Shown piece after piece: positions 9,640 to 20,693 of a stretch of DNA of 64,000 nucleotides; within the stretch, counting starts at the first letter, position 1; each line of letters starts with the position of its first letter. Origin of the DNA: Pseudomonadota bacterium (GTDB lineage Bacteria > Pseudomonadota > Gammaproteobacteria > Steroidobacterales > Steroidobacteraceae). The notes beneath the pieces are model-generated. The model searched no databases. It saw only the letters and a program-made list of their open reading frames with translations, and was not told the DNA's origin. Where the stretch lies: positions 186,001 through 250,000 of the forward strand of contig JAJZUT010000002.1 of assembly GCA_021847105.1 (NCBI GenBank), read 5' to 3'. The position numbers and the translations under genes were made by a program.

Positions 9640-11124
9640 ATGGGCAAGCCGACTGGATTCATCGAATACCTGCGTGAGCTTCCGGTGGACCGCGCGCCGC
9701 GCGAACGAGTGCGCGACTGGCGGGAGTTTCATCACCACATGGACGAGAAGCGCCTGCGCAATCAGGCCGCGCGCTGCATGGACTGCGGTGTACCGTTCTG
9801 CCACACCGGCAAGCTGGTCTCGGGCATGGCCTCCGGCTGCCCGATTCACAATCTGATCCCGGAGTGGAACGATCTCGTTTATCGCGGCCTCTGGCGCGAG
9901 GCGCTCGAGCGGCTGCTGAAAACCAACAATTTCCCGGAATTCACCGGCCGGGTGTGCCCGGCGCCGTGCGAAGGTTCGTGCGTGCTCGGCATCAACAACC
10001 CCCCGGTCGCGATCAAGACCATCGAGGCAGCCCTCGCCGATGAGGGTTGGGAGCAGGGCTGGATCGCGCCGATTGCTCCGGCGAGCCGCACCGGCAAGCG
10101 GGTGGTGGTGATTGGCTCGGGACCCGCGGGCCTCGCGGCCGCCGCGCAGCTGAACGCCGCTGGACACAGCGTCACGGTGCTTGAGCGGGACAGTCGGCCG
10201 GGCGGGCTGCTGATGTACGGCATTCCAAACATGAAGCTCGACAAGCAGGACGTGGTGCTGCGCCGCATCGAGCTGATGGAGAAGGAAGGTGTCAAGTTCG
10301 TCTGTAATGCACACGTCGGTGAGAACGTCGAGGCTCAGCTTCTGCGCAAGGACTTCGACGCCATCGTGCTTTGCACGGGTGCCACGCAACCGCGCGATCT
10401 CGCCGTTCCGAACCGCAAGCTAAAGGGCGTGCACTTCGCGATGGACTACCTCACCGCGAGCACCAAGGCACTGCTTGACGGCAATCCCGAGCGCAGCCCG
10501 GTGCATGCCGGCGGCAAGCACGTAGTCGTCATCGGCGGCGGGGACACGGGAACCGATTGCGTCGGAACAGCAGTCCGTCAGGGCTGCAAGAGCGTCACGC
10601 AGCTCGAGATCATGCCGCAGCCGCCGATGGAGCGCGCCACCGATAACCCGTGGCCAGAGTGGCCCAAGGTCTATCGACTCGATTACGGCCAGGAAGAAGC
10701 CGCCGCGCTGTTCGGCGGCGATCCGCGCACCTATGTGACTACGGTCAAGCGACTGAATGGCGACGCCGAACAGGGCGTGCACTCCCTGACAACCGTGCGC
10801 ATCGCCTGGGAGCGTGACGCTGAAGGGCGCGTGAAGCCGGTCGAAATGCCCGGCAGCGAGACCGAAGTGCCGGCCGATCTCGTGCTGCTCGCGCTCGGCT
10901 TCACCGGTCCGGAACAGCCGCTGCTCGCCGAACTCGGCATCGCCACGGACCCGCGCACCAACATCGACGCGGCCCACGGCAGCTTCGCGACCAATGTTCC
11001 CGGTGTGTTCGCCGCCGGAGACTGCCGGCGGGGACAGAGTCTGGTGGTCTGGGCCATCAACGAGGGCCGCGGCGCGGCCCGCGAATGCGACCGGTATCTC
11101 ATGGGCAGCACCGACCTGCCCTGA
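9640..11124 (+). CDS. gltD: Glutamate synthase (NADPH) small subunit
   Basis: Beta subunit of glutamate synthase, carrying electrons from NADPH through FAD and Fe-S clusters to GltB. N-terminal cysteines CMDCGVPFC and CPAPCEGSC ligate the 4Fe-4S centres. The FAD site is [13 protein letters not shown] (~residues 152-164) and the NADPH site is GGGDTGTDC. The C-terminal [16 protein letters not shown] is typical of the family. I chose ATG 9640 because GltD proteins commonly begin MGKPTGF. A TTG at 9607, inside the gltB end, would add 11 residues. About 20 bp separate it from gltB. Confidence 0.96.
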   Translation: MGKPTGFIEYLRELPVDRAPRERVRDWREFHHHMDEKRLRNQAARCMDCGVPFCHTGKLVSGMASGCPIHNLIPEWNDLVYRGLWREALERLLKTNNFPEFTGRVCPAPCEGSCVLGINNPPVAIKTIEAALADEGWEQGWIAPIAPASRTGKRVVVIGSGPAGLAAAAQLNAAGHSVTVLERDSRPGGLLMYGIPNMKLDKQDVVLRRIELMEKEGVKFVCNAHVGENVEAQLLRKDFDAIVLCTGATQPRDLAVPNRKLKGVHFAMDYLTASTKALLDGNPERSPVHAGGKHVVVIGGGDTGTDCVGTAVRQGCKSVTQLEIMPQPPMERATDNPWPEWPKVYRLDYGQEEAAALFGGDPRTYVTTVKRLNGDAEQGVHSLTTVRIAWERDAEGRVKPVEMPGSETEVPADLVLLALGFTGPEQPLLAELGIATDPRTNIDAAHGSFATNVPGVFAAGDCRRGQSLVVWAINEGRGAARECDRYLMGSTDLP

Positions 11125-11147
11125 GACGCCAGACCGCACACCTGCGC

Positions 11148-14100
11148 ATGGCCAGCAACGCAGCAGCCCGCCCGGCACTTGCGCCATCTGCCGCGACGGA
11201 CGGCACCGGGCCAACCCGGCTGCGCGAGATCCCCTACAATTACACGTCGTTCTCCGACCGCGAAATCGTGATGCGATTGCTCGGGGAGCGGTACTGGAGT
11301 GTCATCCGGGAATTGCGCGTCGAGCGGCGCACCGGACGCTCCGCGCGCATGCTCTACGAGGTCCTCGGCGACATCTGGGTGGTTCGGCGTAATCCGTACC
11401 TGCAGGATGACCTGATCGAGAACACTCGCCGCCGGCGCTTGCTGATCCACGCACTGCACCACCGGCTGACTGCGATCGACCGGCGGCGCAATGCCGGGGA
11501 TGGCGAGCGCTACGAGCTCGTCGGGGAATTGCTCGCCGCCGCGCGCGGCGCGGTGAGCAGCTTCGAGAGCGATTTCGATGAATGGCATGCATTGAGACGC
11601 CGAACGCTGCGCGCGCTACGCCGGCACACGCGTATCGACAACATACGGTTCGACGCGTACGCACGCGTCTCTCACGTTACCGACGCGACCGACTGGCGAG
11701 TCGAGTACCCTTTCGTCGTGCTCATGCCGGATTCGGAGGCGGAGATCCCTGCTCTGGTCCGAACGTGCATCGAACTGGGACTCACGATCATCCCACGCGG
11801 TGGCGGCACCGGCTACACCGGCGGCGCGGTACCCCTGACCCCATTGTCGGCGGTCATTAACACTGAGAAGCTCGAGCGGCTCGGTGCAATTGAGCAACTG
11901 ACGCTGCCGGGACTCGACGCGCCGATCCCGACAATTCTCACCGAAGCTGGCGTAGTGACTCGCCGCGTCGCAAACGCCGCCGCGCAAGAACGCCTCGTCT
12001 TTGCGGTCGATCCGACCTCTGCCGACGCCTCCTGCATCGGCGGCAATATCGCCATGAATGCCGGCGGCAAGAAGGCAGTGCTGTGGGGCACTGCCGTCGA
12101 CAACCTCGCCTGGTGGCGCATGGTGGACTGCGAGGGCAATTGGCTCGAAGTGACACGCGTCGCACACAATCAGGGCAAGATTCACGACGTAGAGACTGCC
12201 GAATTCGAGCTGTTGTGGAAAGATGGCCGCCAGCGCCCGGAGCAGGCCACCGAGCTGCGCCGGGAACGGTTGTCCATTCCCGGACGCCAATTCCGCAAGC
12301 GCGGCTTGGGCAAGGACGTCACGGATAAATTTCTCGGCGGCCTACCCGGCGTCCAGAAAGAGGGCTGCGACGGAATCATCACCTGCGCCCGATGGGTCCT
12401 GCACCGCAGCCCCACATTCACGCGCACCGTCTGCCTTGAGTTCTTCGGTCAAGCGCGTGAGGCTGTGCCGGCGATCGTGGAAATCAAGAGTTACCTCGAC
12501 GGTCTCGGCCCTCGCGGCGTGCGCCTCGCCGGACTCGAGCATCTCGATGAGCGCTATCTGCGCGCCGTGGGCTACACCACCAAATCCAAGCGCGGCTCAT
12601 TGCCGAAGATGGCGTTGTTTGGCGATATCGTCGGCGACGAGGAAGGCGAGGTTGCGTCGGCGGCATCGGCTGTCGTGCGCATCGCCAATGCGCGCAGCGG
12701 CGAGGGCTTCATTGCCGTCAGCGAGGATGCCCGGCGAAAATTTTGGCTCGACCGCTCACGCACCGCGGCCATCGCCCGGCACACTAACGCATTTAAGATC
12801 AATGAGGATGTAGTACTGCCGCTCGAGCGCATGGGCGAATACACCGATGAAATCGAGCGGATCAATATCGAATTCTCGATCGCCAACAAGCTGAAGCTCC
12901 TCGAGGAACTGCAAGGTCTGTTTGCGGCACCATTGCCGCTCGCGCGCGCCGAAGACCTCGAGGTAGGTAATCTTCCGTACGAGGAGGTGGTTGGCGAGCG
13001 AGCCGCCCAGGCGCGCCAATTGCTCGATAAGACCCGTGAGCGATGGCGTTGGCTAGCCACAAACATGGACGTGCCACTCGCGGAGGGATTTGCCGCGCTG
13101 GCACATCTCGGCACCGACCTGTCTCCCGAGCAGCTGCGCGCCCGCGCTACGCAGTCACCGCAGGTGCGAATATTCGACCTGCTGCAGGATCGGACCATAC
13201 GCGTCTCTTGGAAGCGAGACCTGCGCGCGCCGCTCCGGCAGATCTTCGGCGGCAGCGTGTTCGCTCCGCTGCTTGGCGCCTGCGAGCAAGCACACAAGCG
13301 CGTGCTGCGCGGCCGCGTGTTCGTTGCCTTGCACATGCATGCCGGCGACGGCAACGTGCACACGAACATTCCAGTCAACTCAGATGATTACGAAATGTTG
13401 CAAGCAGCCACGGCGGCGGTGGCTCGCATCATGGGCATCGCGCGCCGCCTGGATGGCGTGATCTCCGGAGAACACGGTATTGGCATCACCAAACTGGAAT
13501 TCCTGCACGAGGAGGAAACGCGGGACTTCCGCGCCTACAAGCGGCGTATCGATCCGCACGGTCGATTCAATCGCGGCAAGCTGCTGCCCGGCGCTGACCT
13601 CTCGAACGCCTACACCCCGAGCTTCAACCTGCTTGGCCACGAATCGCTGATCATGCAGCAATCGGCGATCGGCACGATCTCCGATTCGATCAAGGACTGT
13701 CTGCGCTGCGGCAAATGCAAGCCGGTGTGCGCCACGCACGTGCCGCGCGCCAACCTGCTTTACAGCCCGCGCAACAAGATTCTGGCAACTTCACTTCTGA
13801 TCGAAGCATTTCTCTACGAGGAACAGACTCGCCGCGGAGTCAGCATCCGCCATTGGGACGAATTCGCCGATGTCGGCGAGCATTGCACCGTGTGCCACAA
13901 GTGCCTCGCGCCGTGCCCCGTCGACATCGACTTCGGGGACGTTTCCATGGCCATGCGTGACTTGCTGCGACGCATGGGCAAGAGGCGCTTCAATCCAGGC
14001 ACGGCCGCGTCGATGTTCTTCCTCAACGCGACCTCGCCCGAAACGATCCGCCTGACGCGCAAGGTGATGATCGAATGGGGCTACAAAGCGCAGCGCGCCG

Positions 14101-15107
14101 GCCACCGGCTGTTGAAGGGCTTGGCGCGTGCACAGACCCAGCACCCGCCGGCGAGCACGGGGAAGTCCCCGGTGCGCGAGCAGGTGGTGCATTTCGTCAA
14201 CAAAAAGATGCCGGGCGGGCTGCCGAAGAAGACCGCGCGTGCGCTGCTCGACATCGAAAACGCCGCGTATGTGCCAGTGATCCGCAACCCCATCACCACC
14301 ACCGGCGAGACCGAGGCGGTATTTTACTTTCCCGGCTGCGGTTCAGAACGGCTGTTCTCGCAGGTCGGGCTCGCGACTCAAGCGATGCTCTGGCACGTTG
14401 GCGTACAGACGGTGCTGCCGCCGGGTTATCTGTGCTGTGGATACCCGCAACGCGGCGCCGGCGAGTTCGATCGCGCCGAGAAGATCACCACCGATAACCG
14501 GGTGCTATTTCACCGCGTCGCCAATACCCTCAATTATCTCGACATCCGCACGGTCGTAGTCAGCTGCGGCACTTGCTACGACCAGCTGCAGAGCTACAAG
14601 TTCGAGGAGATTTTCCCCGGCTCACGCATCATCGACATCCACGAATACCTGATGGAGCGCGGCGTGCACATCGAGGGCGTAACCGGAACGCGCTACATGT
14701 ATCACGATCCCTGTCATTCGCCGATCAAGCGTCATGACCCGCTGCAGGTGGTCAATGCTCTGATGAACGACGCACGCAACGGCCGCATCGAGAAGAATGA
14801 TCGCTGCTGTGGTGAGTCGGGCACACTCGCCCTGACTCGTCCGGACGTGTCCACGCAAGTGCGTTTCCGTAAGGAGCAGGAGATGCGCGTCGGCGCCGAC
14901 CGTCTGCGCGCCGCAGGCGCGGAGCATGTGAAGATTCTCACCTCCTGCCCGTCGTGTCTGCAGGGCTTGAAGCGTTATAACGAGGACGCGGATCTCGACG
15001 CCGACTACATCGTGGTGGAGATCGCCCGCCATGTGCTCGGCGAGAATTGGATGGCCGATTACGTCGCGCGCGCCAACAATGGCGGCATCGAGCGCGTTTT
15101 GGTGTGA
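11148..15107 (+). CDS. DUF3683 / FAD-linked oxidase fused to a GlpC-like Fe-S module
   Basis: Very large (1319 aa) flavo-iron-sulfur oxidoreductase. In order: an N-terminal DUF3683-like region (~30-170); a PCMH-type FAD domain with the loop [14 protein letters not shown]; a FAD-oxidase C-terminal domain with [12 protein letters not shown]; two 4Fe-4S motifs ([11 protein letters not shown] and [11 protein letters not shown]); and two CCG domains ([20 protein letters not shown] and [15 protein letters not shown]). This is a GlcD/D-lactate dehydrogenase type chain joined to GlpC/HdrD-like electron transfer. It probably oxidises a 2-hydroxyacid and passes electrons to the respiratory chain; the substrate is unknown. 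ATG 11148 starts 23 nt after gltD, suggesting co-transcription. Confidence 0.87.
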   Translation: MASNAAARPALAPSAATDGTGPTRLREIPYNYTSFSDREIVMRLLGERYWSVIRELRVERRTGRSARMLYEVLGDIWVVRRNPYLQDDLIENTRRRRLLIHALHHRLTAIDRRRNAGDGERYELVGELLAAARGAVSSFESDFDEWHALRRRTLRALRRHTRIDNIRFDAYARVSHVTDATDWRVEYPFVVLMPDSEAEIPALVRTCIELGLTIIPRGGGTGYTGGAVPLTPLSAVINTEKLERLGAIEQLTLPGLDAPIPTILTEAGVVTRRVANAAAQERLVFAVDPTSADASCIGGNIAMNAGGKKAVLWGTAVDNLAWWRMVDCEGNWLEVTRVAHNQGKIHDVETAEFELLWKDGRQRPEQATELRRERLSIPGRQFRKRGLGKDVTDKFLGGLPGVQKEGCDGIITCARWVLHRSPTFTRTVCLEFFGQAREAVPAIVEIKSYLDGLGPRGVRLAGLEHLDERYLRAVGYTTKSKRGSLPKMALFGDIVGDEEGEVASAASAVVRIANARSGEGFIAVSEDARRKFWLDRSRTAAIARHTNAFKINEDVVLPLERMGEYTDEIERINIEFSIANKLKLLEELQGLFAAPLPLARAEDLEVGNLPYEEVVGERAAQARQLLDKTRERWRWLATNMDVPLAEGFAALAHLGTDLSPEQLRARATQSPQVRIFDLLQDRTIRVSWKRDLRAPLRQIFGGSVFAPLLGACEQAHKRVLRGRVFVALHMHAGDGNVHTNIPVNSDDYEMLQAATAAVARIMGIARRLDGVISGEHGIGITKLEFLHEEETRDFRAYKRRIDPHGRFNRGKLLPGADLSNAYTPSFNLLGHESLIMQQSAIGTISDSIKDCLRCGKCKPVCATHVPRANLLYSPRNKILATSLLIEAFLYEEQTRRGVSIRHWDEFADVGEHCTVCHKCLAPCPVDIDFGDVSMAMRDLLRRMGKRRFNPGTAASMFFLNATSPETIRLTRKVMIEWGYKAQRAGHRLLKGLARAQTQHPPASTGKSPVREQVVHFVNKKMPGGLPKKTARALLDIENAAYVPVIRNPITTTGETEAVFYFPGCGSERLFSQVGLATQAMLWHVGVQTVLPPGYLCCGYPQRGAGEFDRAEKITTDNRVLFHRVANTLNYLDIRTVVVSCGTCYDQLQSYKFEEIFPGSRIIDIHEYLMERGVHIEGVTGTRYMYHDPCHSPIKRHDPLQVVNALMNDARNGRIEKNDRCCGESGTLALTRPDVSTQVRFRKEQEMRVGADRLRAAGAEHVKILTSCPSCLQGLKRYNEDADLDADYIVVEIARHVLGENWMADYVARANNGGIERVLV

Positions 15108-15120
15108 GGCGCCGCGAAGC

Positions 15121-15675
15121 TCATCCGGTGGGCGGCTGGATGCTCACCGGTACGTTGAAGCGTGAATATCGCACCACCTGAGTTCCTTTGTCGCCCTGGA
15201 TGACAACCCGCACCGGCAGATCGTGGGCGCCGACATACCAGGTGTCGGTGGCGCCGTTGGCCACGTAGCGATACACGTGCACCAGCTTGCCATCGAGGGT
15301 TTGCGTGCCGAGATCACGCGCTGTCCGTCTCACCTGCGCCAACGTAGGCGCATCGAACTTGTGGATCCGCACTGCGCGGGCGATCGGACCCGCATAGGCT
15401 GCCGCCAGCTGGGTCACATGCCCGGCCTGATCCATGTACACCGCGTTGCCGATAATCACCTCGGTGAGGTTCGGCGCCGGCACCACCCGCCAGCGGTGCG
15501 GCGCCGCGTAATCCATCGTGAGGATCCTGCCATCGGCGATCTGCATGATTGCGTGCCACGAACTCGCCTTCTTCAAGGCGGCTTCGGACTTCATCAATGC
15601 ACTGAACGGGCTCGCACAGGCCACATGGCAGCCGAGCAGCGCGACGGCGCTCAGCAGTACGCCCACTTGCTTCAT
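15121..15675 (-). CDS. Secreted LolA-like / outer-membrane lipoprotein-sorting-type protein
   Basis: Exported protein of 184 aa. The N-terminus MKQVGVLLSAVALLGCHVACASP is a signal peptide; LLGC could be a short lipobox, or signal peptidase I could cut after ACA. The mature part resembles LolA/DUF-type half-barrels (WHAIMQIADGRILTMDYAAPHRWRV, TLDGKLVHVYRY, LPVRVVIQGDKGTQVVRYSRFN). It starts at ATG 15675 after a purine-rich site GGGGGGA. It ends 13 bp from the convergent flavoprotein gene and lies beside the SpoIIM/RDD genes. The function is not established; a role in lipid or lipoprotein handling is a fold-based guess. Confidence 0.7.
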   Translation of the reverse strand: MKQVGVLLSAVALLGCHVACASPFSALMKSEAALKKASSWHAIMQIADGRILTMDYAAPHRWRVVPAPNLTEVIIGNAVYMDQAGHVTQLAAAYAGPIARAVRIHKFDAPTLAQVRRTARDLGTQTLDGKLVHVYRYVANGATDTWYVGAHDLPVRVVIQGDKGTQVVRYSRFNVPVSIQPPTG

Positions 15676-15745
15676 CGTCCCCCCCGAGAGCGCGCGTGGC
15701 GCCATGGTGTCGTTGCCACAAGCATAGCCTCAGCCTGGTGCGTGC

Positions 15746-16780
15746 TCAATCTTGCTCTGCGGGGTCGATCACACCGGCCGTTTCGCTGCCTCGGTGCGCA
15801 GCGCCCGACGGTCTCGGCACGAGCCGGCCCGAAAGCCAGAGCATCATGAGCGTCCAATAGCCCAGCCCGATCGCGAGACGCACCGGAATCGAGACCTGCG
15901 GACTCGGCGAAATGAACCCCTCGATCAGTCCCGAGCCGAGCAGCAGCAACGCGCAGGCCAGGAGCAGCGGAGCCAGTTCCTCGGTGCGGCGCCGCAACGA
16001 AGCGCCACGGGTCTCAGCAGCGGGACGGATAAGCGCCTCGCCGAGCGCCGTACCAGCCGCAGCTGCGAGACACATGACCGACAATTCAACGGGCCCGTGC
16101 GCCAAGATGAATTTCAACAGCCCGAGGGCGAGGCCGTGCTGATGGGTAAAGGCAAGCAATCCGCCCAACATCAGCCCATTCATCGTGATCATGTAGAAGG
16201 CGCCGAGTCCAAACAGAATGCCGAAACAGAACGCGCCGAACGTCACCACCACATTGTTGGAGAAGATCCGCGCCGACAGCATCGCCGGCGGACCCAGATT
16301 TAGGATTTGATAGGTCCACAGATGGCCATGCTCGACGCCGTCGATCATCTGCGGGCTGGCGATTAGGCTGACCAGCTCCGGATAGGTGTTGATCAACCAC
16401 CAGCCCGCGCCAGCGCCCGCCGCCAGCAACACTGCCAGCCACAACGCGATCGGCCGCACGGCCGCAGCAGCAACTGGAATGTCATCGCGAAACAGGCGCG
16501 TCCAGCGCGCCCAGGTGAGCGGCGGCGGGCGGTTGACGGCGGTATGCAAGCCGGCGCAGGTTCGCTCCAGAACTGTGGTCAGCACGCTGGCCGGCAGCAG
16601 CGAGCGGACGGTCGCCAGATGACGCGCGAGCACCCGGTAGGTACGCAGCGTGTGCAGCGCCTCCTCTACCGTAGGATGCGCTCTGTGCGTGGCTGCGGTC
16701 GCTTGCGCGGCGAGCGACTGCCATTCGGCCGCGTGCGCACGCACCCAAAGCGCCGCCTCAGGATCATCGGCTGCGGCCAA
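15746..16780 (-). CDS. Stage II sporulation protein M (SpoIIM) family membrane protein
   Basis: Multi-pass inner-membrane protein of 344 aa. The first ~115 residues are soluble and helical. Hydrophobic segments follow at ~117-140, ~170-200 (ARIFSNNVVVTFGAFCFGILFGLGAFYMI), ~205-230 and ~270-320, matching the SpoIIM family found in many non-sporulating bacteria. It overlaps the RDD gene by 17 nt on the same strand. In other bacteria these two genes are regularly linked with MoxR and DUF58 genes, as here. Molecular function is unknown; an envelope-related role is likely. Confidence 0.85.
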   Translation of the reverse strand: MAAADDPEAALWVRAHAAEWQSLAAQATAATHRAHPTVEEALHTLRTYRVLARHLATVRSLLPASVLTTVLERTCAGLHTAVNRPPPLTWARWTRLFRDDIPVAAAAVRPIALWLAVLLAAGAGAGWWLINTYPELVSLIASPQMIDGVEHGHLWTYQILNLGPPAMLSARIFSNNVVVTFGAFCFGILFGLGAFYMITMNGLMLGGLLAFTHQHGLALGLLKFILAHGPVELSVMCLAAAAGTALGEALIRPAAETRGASLRRRTEELAPLLLACALLLLGSGLIEGFISPSPQVSIPVRLAIGLGYWTLMMLWLSGRLVPRPSGAAHRGSETAGVIDPAEQD

Positions 16781-17492
16781 GCAGGGCCTCCAGACGCCGG
16801 CGCAGAGCCGGTTCCGCTAGGGTGGCAACCGTGGCGTTGAATCCCGGCTCGAGCTTGATCAGCACGCTGCGCGCCAGTGCCGCGCGCCGCTCGGGCGCAA
16901 GGGACGTCCACCGAGTCAGCAGATCATGCACAAGTTCCACCGCTTCCAACGGCAGCGTGTCCCGGCGGGCCTGTGCGGCGAGACGGTCAAGCGCCTCGCT
17001 CGCCCGCGGGGCGACCTGCACCATCACGGTGCCGGCCGCCAAATCCCCGAGACGCACGTGCCGTTCGGTCAGCATGCAACTGACGAGCCCCACGACGTAA
17101 AAAATCGGCAGCGCATCGATCAAGCGAAAGATGTTGCGGATCAGCAACGCCCCAACGCCGGGGGTCGTTCCCTCGAGGGTGACGATTCTCGCGCCCGCCG
17201 TGCGCAGCCCGGGCGTTTGCCCGCGCGTAACAAGCTCGAGGACAGGCTGATAAAGAAAATAAGTCGCCAACGCAAGCCCCGCGCCGCTGAGCAGCAGTTC
17301 GTGCGCAAGGGGCCGCCCGGCAATGCCAGGCAACAGTCGCAACAACACCGCGATCAGCAGCCAGGCCAGCGCGCCGAGCAGGCGGATCTGCCAGTCCACC
17401 AGAAAGGCGTAGCTGCGCGTGCCCGGCCCGGCAATGGGCAGCGTCATCTCGACGCCGGTCAGGCTTGTGACGGTGAGCATTGCTTCGGCCAT
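16764..17492 (-). CDS. RDD family membrane protein
   Basis: Small membrane protein of 242 aa with the RDD domain: an Arg near the start of the first helix (GTRSYAFLVDWQIRLLGALAWLL), conserved GQTPGLRTAGARIV, and RLIDALPIFYVVGL followed by RHVRLGDLAAGTVMV. The C-terminal ~70 residues are soluble. ATG 17492 (MAEAML) is preferred; an upstream start would place 23 unrelated residues before it. It overlaps the SpoIIM gene downstream and faces the membrane-protein gene at 17611, so the 118 bp between them must hold divergent promoters. Confidence 0.85.
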   Translation of the reverse strand: MAEAMLTVTSLTGVEMTLPIAGPGTRSYAFLVDWQIRLLGALAWLLIAVLLRLLPGIAGRPLAHELLLSGAGLALATYFLYQPVLELVTRGQTPGLRTAGARIVTLEGTTPGVGALLIRNIFRLIDALPIFYVVGLVSCMLTERHVRLGDLAAGTVMVQVAPRASEALDRLAAQARRDTLPLEAVELVHDLLTRWTSLAPERRAALARSVLIKLEPGFNATVATLAEPALRRRLEALLGRSR

Positions 17493-17610
17493 CACCGTCC
17501 CATACGATGAAAAAAGTTGGCGGTCAAGGTTCAGCTTAGCTATTCTGCCCGCAGGCGGCAAGAAGCCGACTCGGCGGCCGCCCCGTTCCCTTCATCGTTT
17601 CGGAGCGAGC

Positions 17611-18540
17611 ATGACATACGAGGCATCCTCCGCGCCGCAGTCGATCGGTGGTGTTCTGGATGACTGGCTGCGTCTGTTCAGCGCATCCTTCAACCGCTGC
17701 TGGGTACTGGCGTTGATCGCAGTGGCGGCCGGCTCGCTGTTGGTGTTTGCGGTGCATCCGGCGCTGCCACCGCTGAACGCATCCCTCTGGCAACACCGTC
17801 TGCAGCTCTGGTCGTTGCTGAACGGACCGCAGAATGCGCTGGCAACCCTCGTACTGGCTCTGATTCAACTGGCCATCACCGGCGCGTTGTTCGCCACTCA
17901 GAATGGCGTCATGCGCAGCCAGTCCCTCAGCACCAACGAGGCACTCAGCACAGGGGCGCGCCGACTGCCGCGGCTCGTATTGGGCTTTATTCTGCAAGCG
18001 CTGATCATGCTGGCCATCATGATTCCGGCGATTATCCTCGGCATCATCGCGGCAGTGATGGTCAAGAGCCACTCGCCGGCGCTGCGCCACGACGGGCTGC
18101 TGATCCTGCTCGGTGTCGTGCTGTCACTGGCGGTGATCACGGCGGTCATCTACGTCGGTGTGCGCCTGATGCTCTGGCAAGCCGCAATCTTCGCGGAAGA
18201 CGACGGTGCCGCAGCTGCCCTCGGTCGCAGTTGGCGCCTGGTGCGGGGAAATTGGTGGCGGGTGACGGTCATTCTGTTCGTCGCGGACGTGGTCATCGCC
18301 GTACTCGGCTTTGTCGTGCCCTGGGCACTGAGCGCCGCGCTTGGGCTGTTCACCATTCATGCTGCCCAGCTGTCCGACTTCAGCGCGCATCTGCGTGTTG
18401 CGCAGGTCATCTCCCAGGCCACTCACCTGCTCACGCTGCCACTCACGTCGGCGATCATGCTGGTGGTCTTCCGCGATCTGACCTTGCGGCGCGAGGGCGG
18501 CGATCTCGCCGCACGCACGGAGGCGCTCGGCGCTCGGTGA
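17611..18540 (+). CDS. Multi-pass membrane protein of the MoxR-DUF58 cluster
   Basis: Integral membrane protein of 309 aa with about six hydrophobic helices (WVLALIAVAAGSLLVFAV, LGFILQALIMLAIMIPAIIL, LLILLGVVLSLAVITAVIYV, VTVILFVADVVIAVLGF and others). The stretch RSWRLVRGNWWRVT is typical of glycerophosphodiester-phosphodiesterase-like membrane domains and of BPSS1780-like proteins. ATG 17611 follows GGAGCGAGC. It is the first of an uninterrupted plus-strand series (17611-22945) with gaps or overlaps of a few bases, so it is probably the operon leader. No catalytic motif is seen. Confidence 0.78.
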   Translation: MTYEASSAPQSIGGVLDDWLRLFSASFNRCWVLALIAVAAGSLLVFAVHPALPPLNASLWQHRLQLWSLLNGPQNALATLVLALIQLAITGALFATQNGVMRSQSLSTNEALSTGARRLPRLVLGFILQALIMLAIMIPAIILGIIAAVMVKSHSPALRHDGLLILLGVVLSLAVITAVIYVGVRLMLWQAAIFAEDDGAAAALGRSWRLVRGNWWRVTVILFVADVVIAVLGFVVPWALSAALGLFTIHAAQLSDFSAHLRVAQVISQATHLLTLPLTSAIMLVVFRDLTLRREGGDLAARTEALGAR

Positions 18541-18543
18541 GCG

Positions 18544-19479
18544 ATGCCGGTTCGATGGATCGCCGCTCAGGCTCTGGCGACGCTCGCGGCCGTTGCGCCA
18601 CCGCTGCCGGCTGCAGGGCAACCGCCTTCAACGGTCCTCTCGCCCTGCGGCGCGCACCGTCCGGCGCCGCACAACTGGACGGTGCTGCAGGCCCGCTGCC
18701 CGGGTCTCGACGCAGCACTCAAGCGGCTGCAACTGCACGCCGTGACCTCATCGCAGGGAAACAGGACACTCGATCCACGCAGCCTCGCTGGACTGTCTGC
18801 CCTGGTGCAGCGCTATGCGAGCTCGCCGCCCTCGGCGCTGCCCGACGCGGCCGCCCTGCGCGCCGCCTCGCAGGCCCTCTCGCCGCGCCCGCCCGCAGCC
18901 TCTCTCTGGGATCGACTGCGCGTCTGGCTCGATAGCTGGACGGCCCCGCTCGCCGCCGCGCTGCAGCGCTGGCTCGAGTCGTTAGCGAGTGGGCGTCGCC
19001 GAGCGAGCCTGCTGCGCGTGATGCTCTGGACATTCGGCGCGCTGCTCAGCGCAATCGCACTACTTTCGCTGTACCTGGGTTCGCGCGCTGGATGGTTGAG
19101 CGGACGATCGCGGCGTGCCGCGTCCCCGCGAACGGACAGCGTCCCCCACCGGGCGCGAACCCATCGGGTTGACGAGCCCGACTGGTTCGCGTTGGCCGAA
19201 CAGCCCTCTCGAGTACTCAAGGTGCTGATCGCCGACCTGGTGCAGGCTGAGCGACTCGAGCACGAGCGCAACCTGACGTATCGCGAACTCAGCCGGCAGG
19301 CACGCTTTGACACCGCGGCGCAGCGTGAACAGTTCAATGACATTGCGTTGCTGGCCGAGCGCGAGCGCTACGGACCGTCGGGCATAACACGGATTCCGGA
19401 CTCCCTGGTCCAGAGCGCACGAGCGCTGCACGCGCAATGCGGTGCGGCGTCGGCGCCCGACGGGCGAATCCGCTCGTGA
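18544..19479 (+). CDS. DUF4129 domain-containing membrane protein
   Basis: Protein of 311 aa with an N-terminal hydrophobic stretch resembling a signal peptide (IAAQALATLAAVAPPLPAAG), a periplasmic part, one clear transmembrane helix (~160-180, LLRVMLWTFGALLSAIALLSLYL) and a cytoplasmic C-terminal DUF4129 region (LIADLVQAERLEHERNLTYRELSRQA, FNDIALLAERERYG). It begins 3 bp after the previous gene and its TGA overlaps the next GTG. DUF4129 proteins usually occur with DUF4350, MoxR and DUF58, exactly as here; the biochemical role is unknown. Confidence 0.8.
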   Translation: MPVRWIAAQALATLAAVAPPLPAAGQPPSTVLSPCGAHRPAPHNWTVLQARCPGLDAALKRLQLHAVTSSQGNRTLDPRSLAGLSALVQRYASSPPSALPDAAALRAASQALSPRPPAASLWDRLRVWLDSWTAPLAAALQRWLESLASGRRRASLLRVMLWTFGALLSAIALLSLYLGSRAGWLSGRSRRAASPRTDSVPHRARTHRVDEPDWFALAEQPSRVLKVLIADLVQAERLEHERNLTYRELSRQARFDTAAQREQFNDIALLAERERYGPSGITRIPDSLVQSARALHAQCGAASAPDGRIRS

Positions 19480-20693
19480 GAGAGCGTCTGACCACCTTGG
19501 CATTGGCCGCTGGTGCGCTGGCGCTGTTCTATCTGCTGGTCTTTCCCAAGCCGCAGACCGCACAACCCTCCGCGGGACTGCCAGTCTCGACCGATGCGCG
19601 CCCGGAGGGCTACCTGGCCATCTGGCGATGGCTCGCCGAGGAGCACATCCCGAGAATCACGCTGCGCTACCGTTATACCCGCTTGGCGAGCCTCGCGCCG
19701 CGACCGAGCGGCAACGTGTTGCTCCTGACCTTGCCGCAGCGCCTGCCGATGCGCGCCGCCGAGCTTCTCGCCCTGCGCCATTGGGTCGCGCAGGGCAACA
19801 CCGTGCTGATCGCCGCCGCTCTGGATGACGCCCCACTGTGGACACTCGACAGATACGATCCGTTGGAGCTGAAAGATCTGCGTCGCTTGTGTGCACTGCG
19901 CTTCACACCGATACCAGAAACCCACGCAGCGACCGCACCGAGCCGCACGATCCATGAGATCCTGGCGCGAGGTCCGCTGCCTCTGCTGCGTGGAGTCGGA
20001 ACCCTACAGTCGGTCCGCGCGCTGCCGGCGCGAACTTGGCAGGCACATGCAAGCGGCACGCTGACACCCGTCGTGTTGGCTAGACTGGCAGCGGGCGGCG
20101 CACCCGCCTTGTGGCTGGTACCGCTCGGCACCGGGCAGATCATTGTCTCGGCAGTGGCGAGCCCGTTTTCAAACGCCGGCATCGCGCTCGGCGGCAATGC
20201 CCGCTTCCTGGCCAACGTGCTCGCCTGGTCGCGAAGTCCCGACGGCGCGGTAATCTTCGACGACGCACATCAGGGACTGACCAACTTTTACGATGCCGCG
20301 GCGTTCTTCGCCGATCGACGCCTGCACGCCACGCTAGGCTGGCTGGTGTTACTATGGCTCGCCTTCGTGTTCGGATCGCAGCCGATGCGGGTTGTGCAAG
20401 CGAGCCAGCAAGCATTGGATGAGAAAGACTACATTGAAGGCAGCGCGCGTTATCTGGCCGCCGTGTTACGGCCTGAGCAGATAGGGCGGCAATTGATCGA
20501 GGAGTTTATTGCGCAGGTACAGCAACTCGCGCCGCGCTCGGATCCTTGGCAATGGCTGCGCGCGAACAGCGGCGCGCCAGAACGCGACTGTCACGCACTC
20601 GAACAGTTTCACGCGCGCCTCAGCGCAGGGTCGCGCGTCAATCTGATGAAGCTGCAATCCCTCCTGGCCCGATTTCGAAGGCAATTGACATGA
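19476..20693 (+). CDS. DUF4350 domain-containing membrane-anchored protein
   Basis: Protein of 405 aa. It has an N-terminal transmembrane anchor (LTTLALAAGALALFYLLVF), a periplasmic DUF4350-like domain (GYLAIWRWLAEEHI, NVLLLTLPQRLP, LRHWVAQGNTVLIAAALDD), a second hydrophobic helix near 285-305 (TLGWLVLLWLAFVFG) and a cytoplasmic tail. The GTG at 19476 overlaps the preceding TGA, and its own TGA overlaps the MoxR ATG (ATGA at 20690-20693), so all three genes should be translationally coupled. DUF4350 has a GATase-like fold in the family, but no enzymatic residues are obvious here. Confidence 0.8.
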   Translation: MRERLTTLALAAGALALFYLLVFPKPQTAQPSAGLPVSTDARPEGYLAIWRWLAEEHIPRITLRYRYTRLASLAPRPSGNVLLLTLPQRLPMRAAELLALRHWVAQGNTVLIAAALDDAPLWTLDRYDPLELKDLRRLCALRFTPIPETHAATAPSRTIHEILARGPLPLLRGVGTLQSVRALPARTWQAHASGTLTPVVLARLAAGGAPALWLVPLGTGQIIVSAVASPFSNAGIALGGNARFLANVLAWSRSPDGAVIFDDAHQGLTNFYDAAAFFADRRLHATLGWLVLLWLAFVFGSQPMRVVQASQQALDEKDYIEGSARYLAAVLRPEQIGRQLIEEFIAQVQQLAPRSDPWQWLRANSGAPERDCHALEQFHARLSAGSRVNLMKLQSLLARFRRQLT

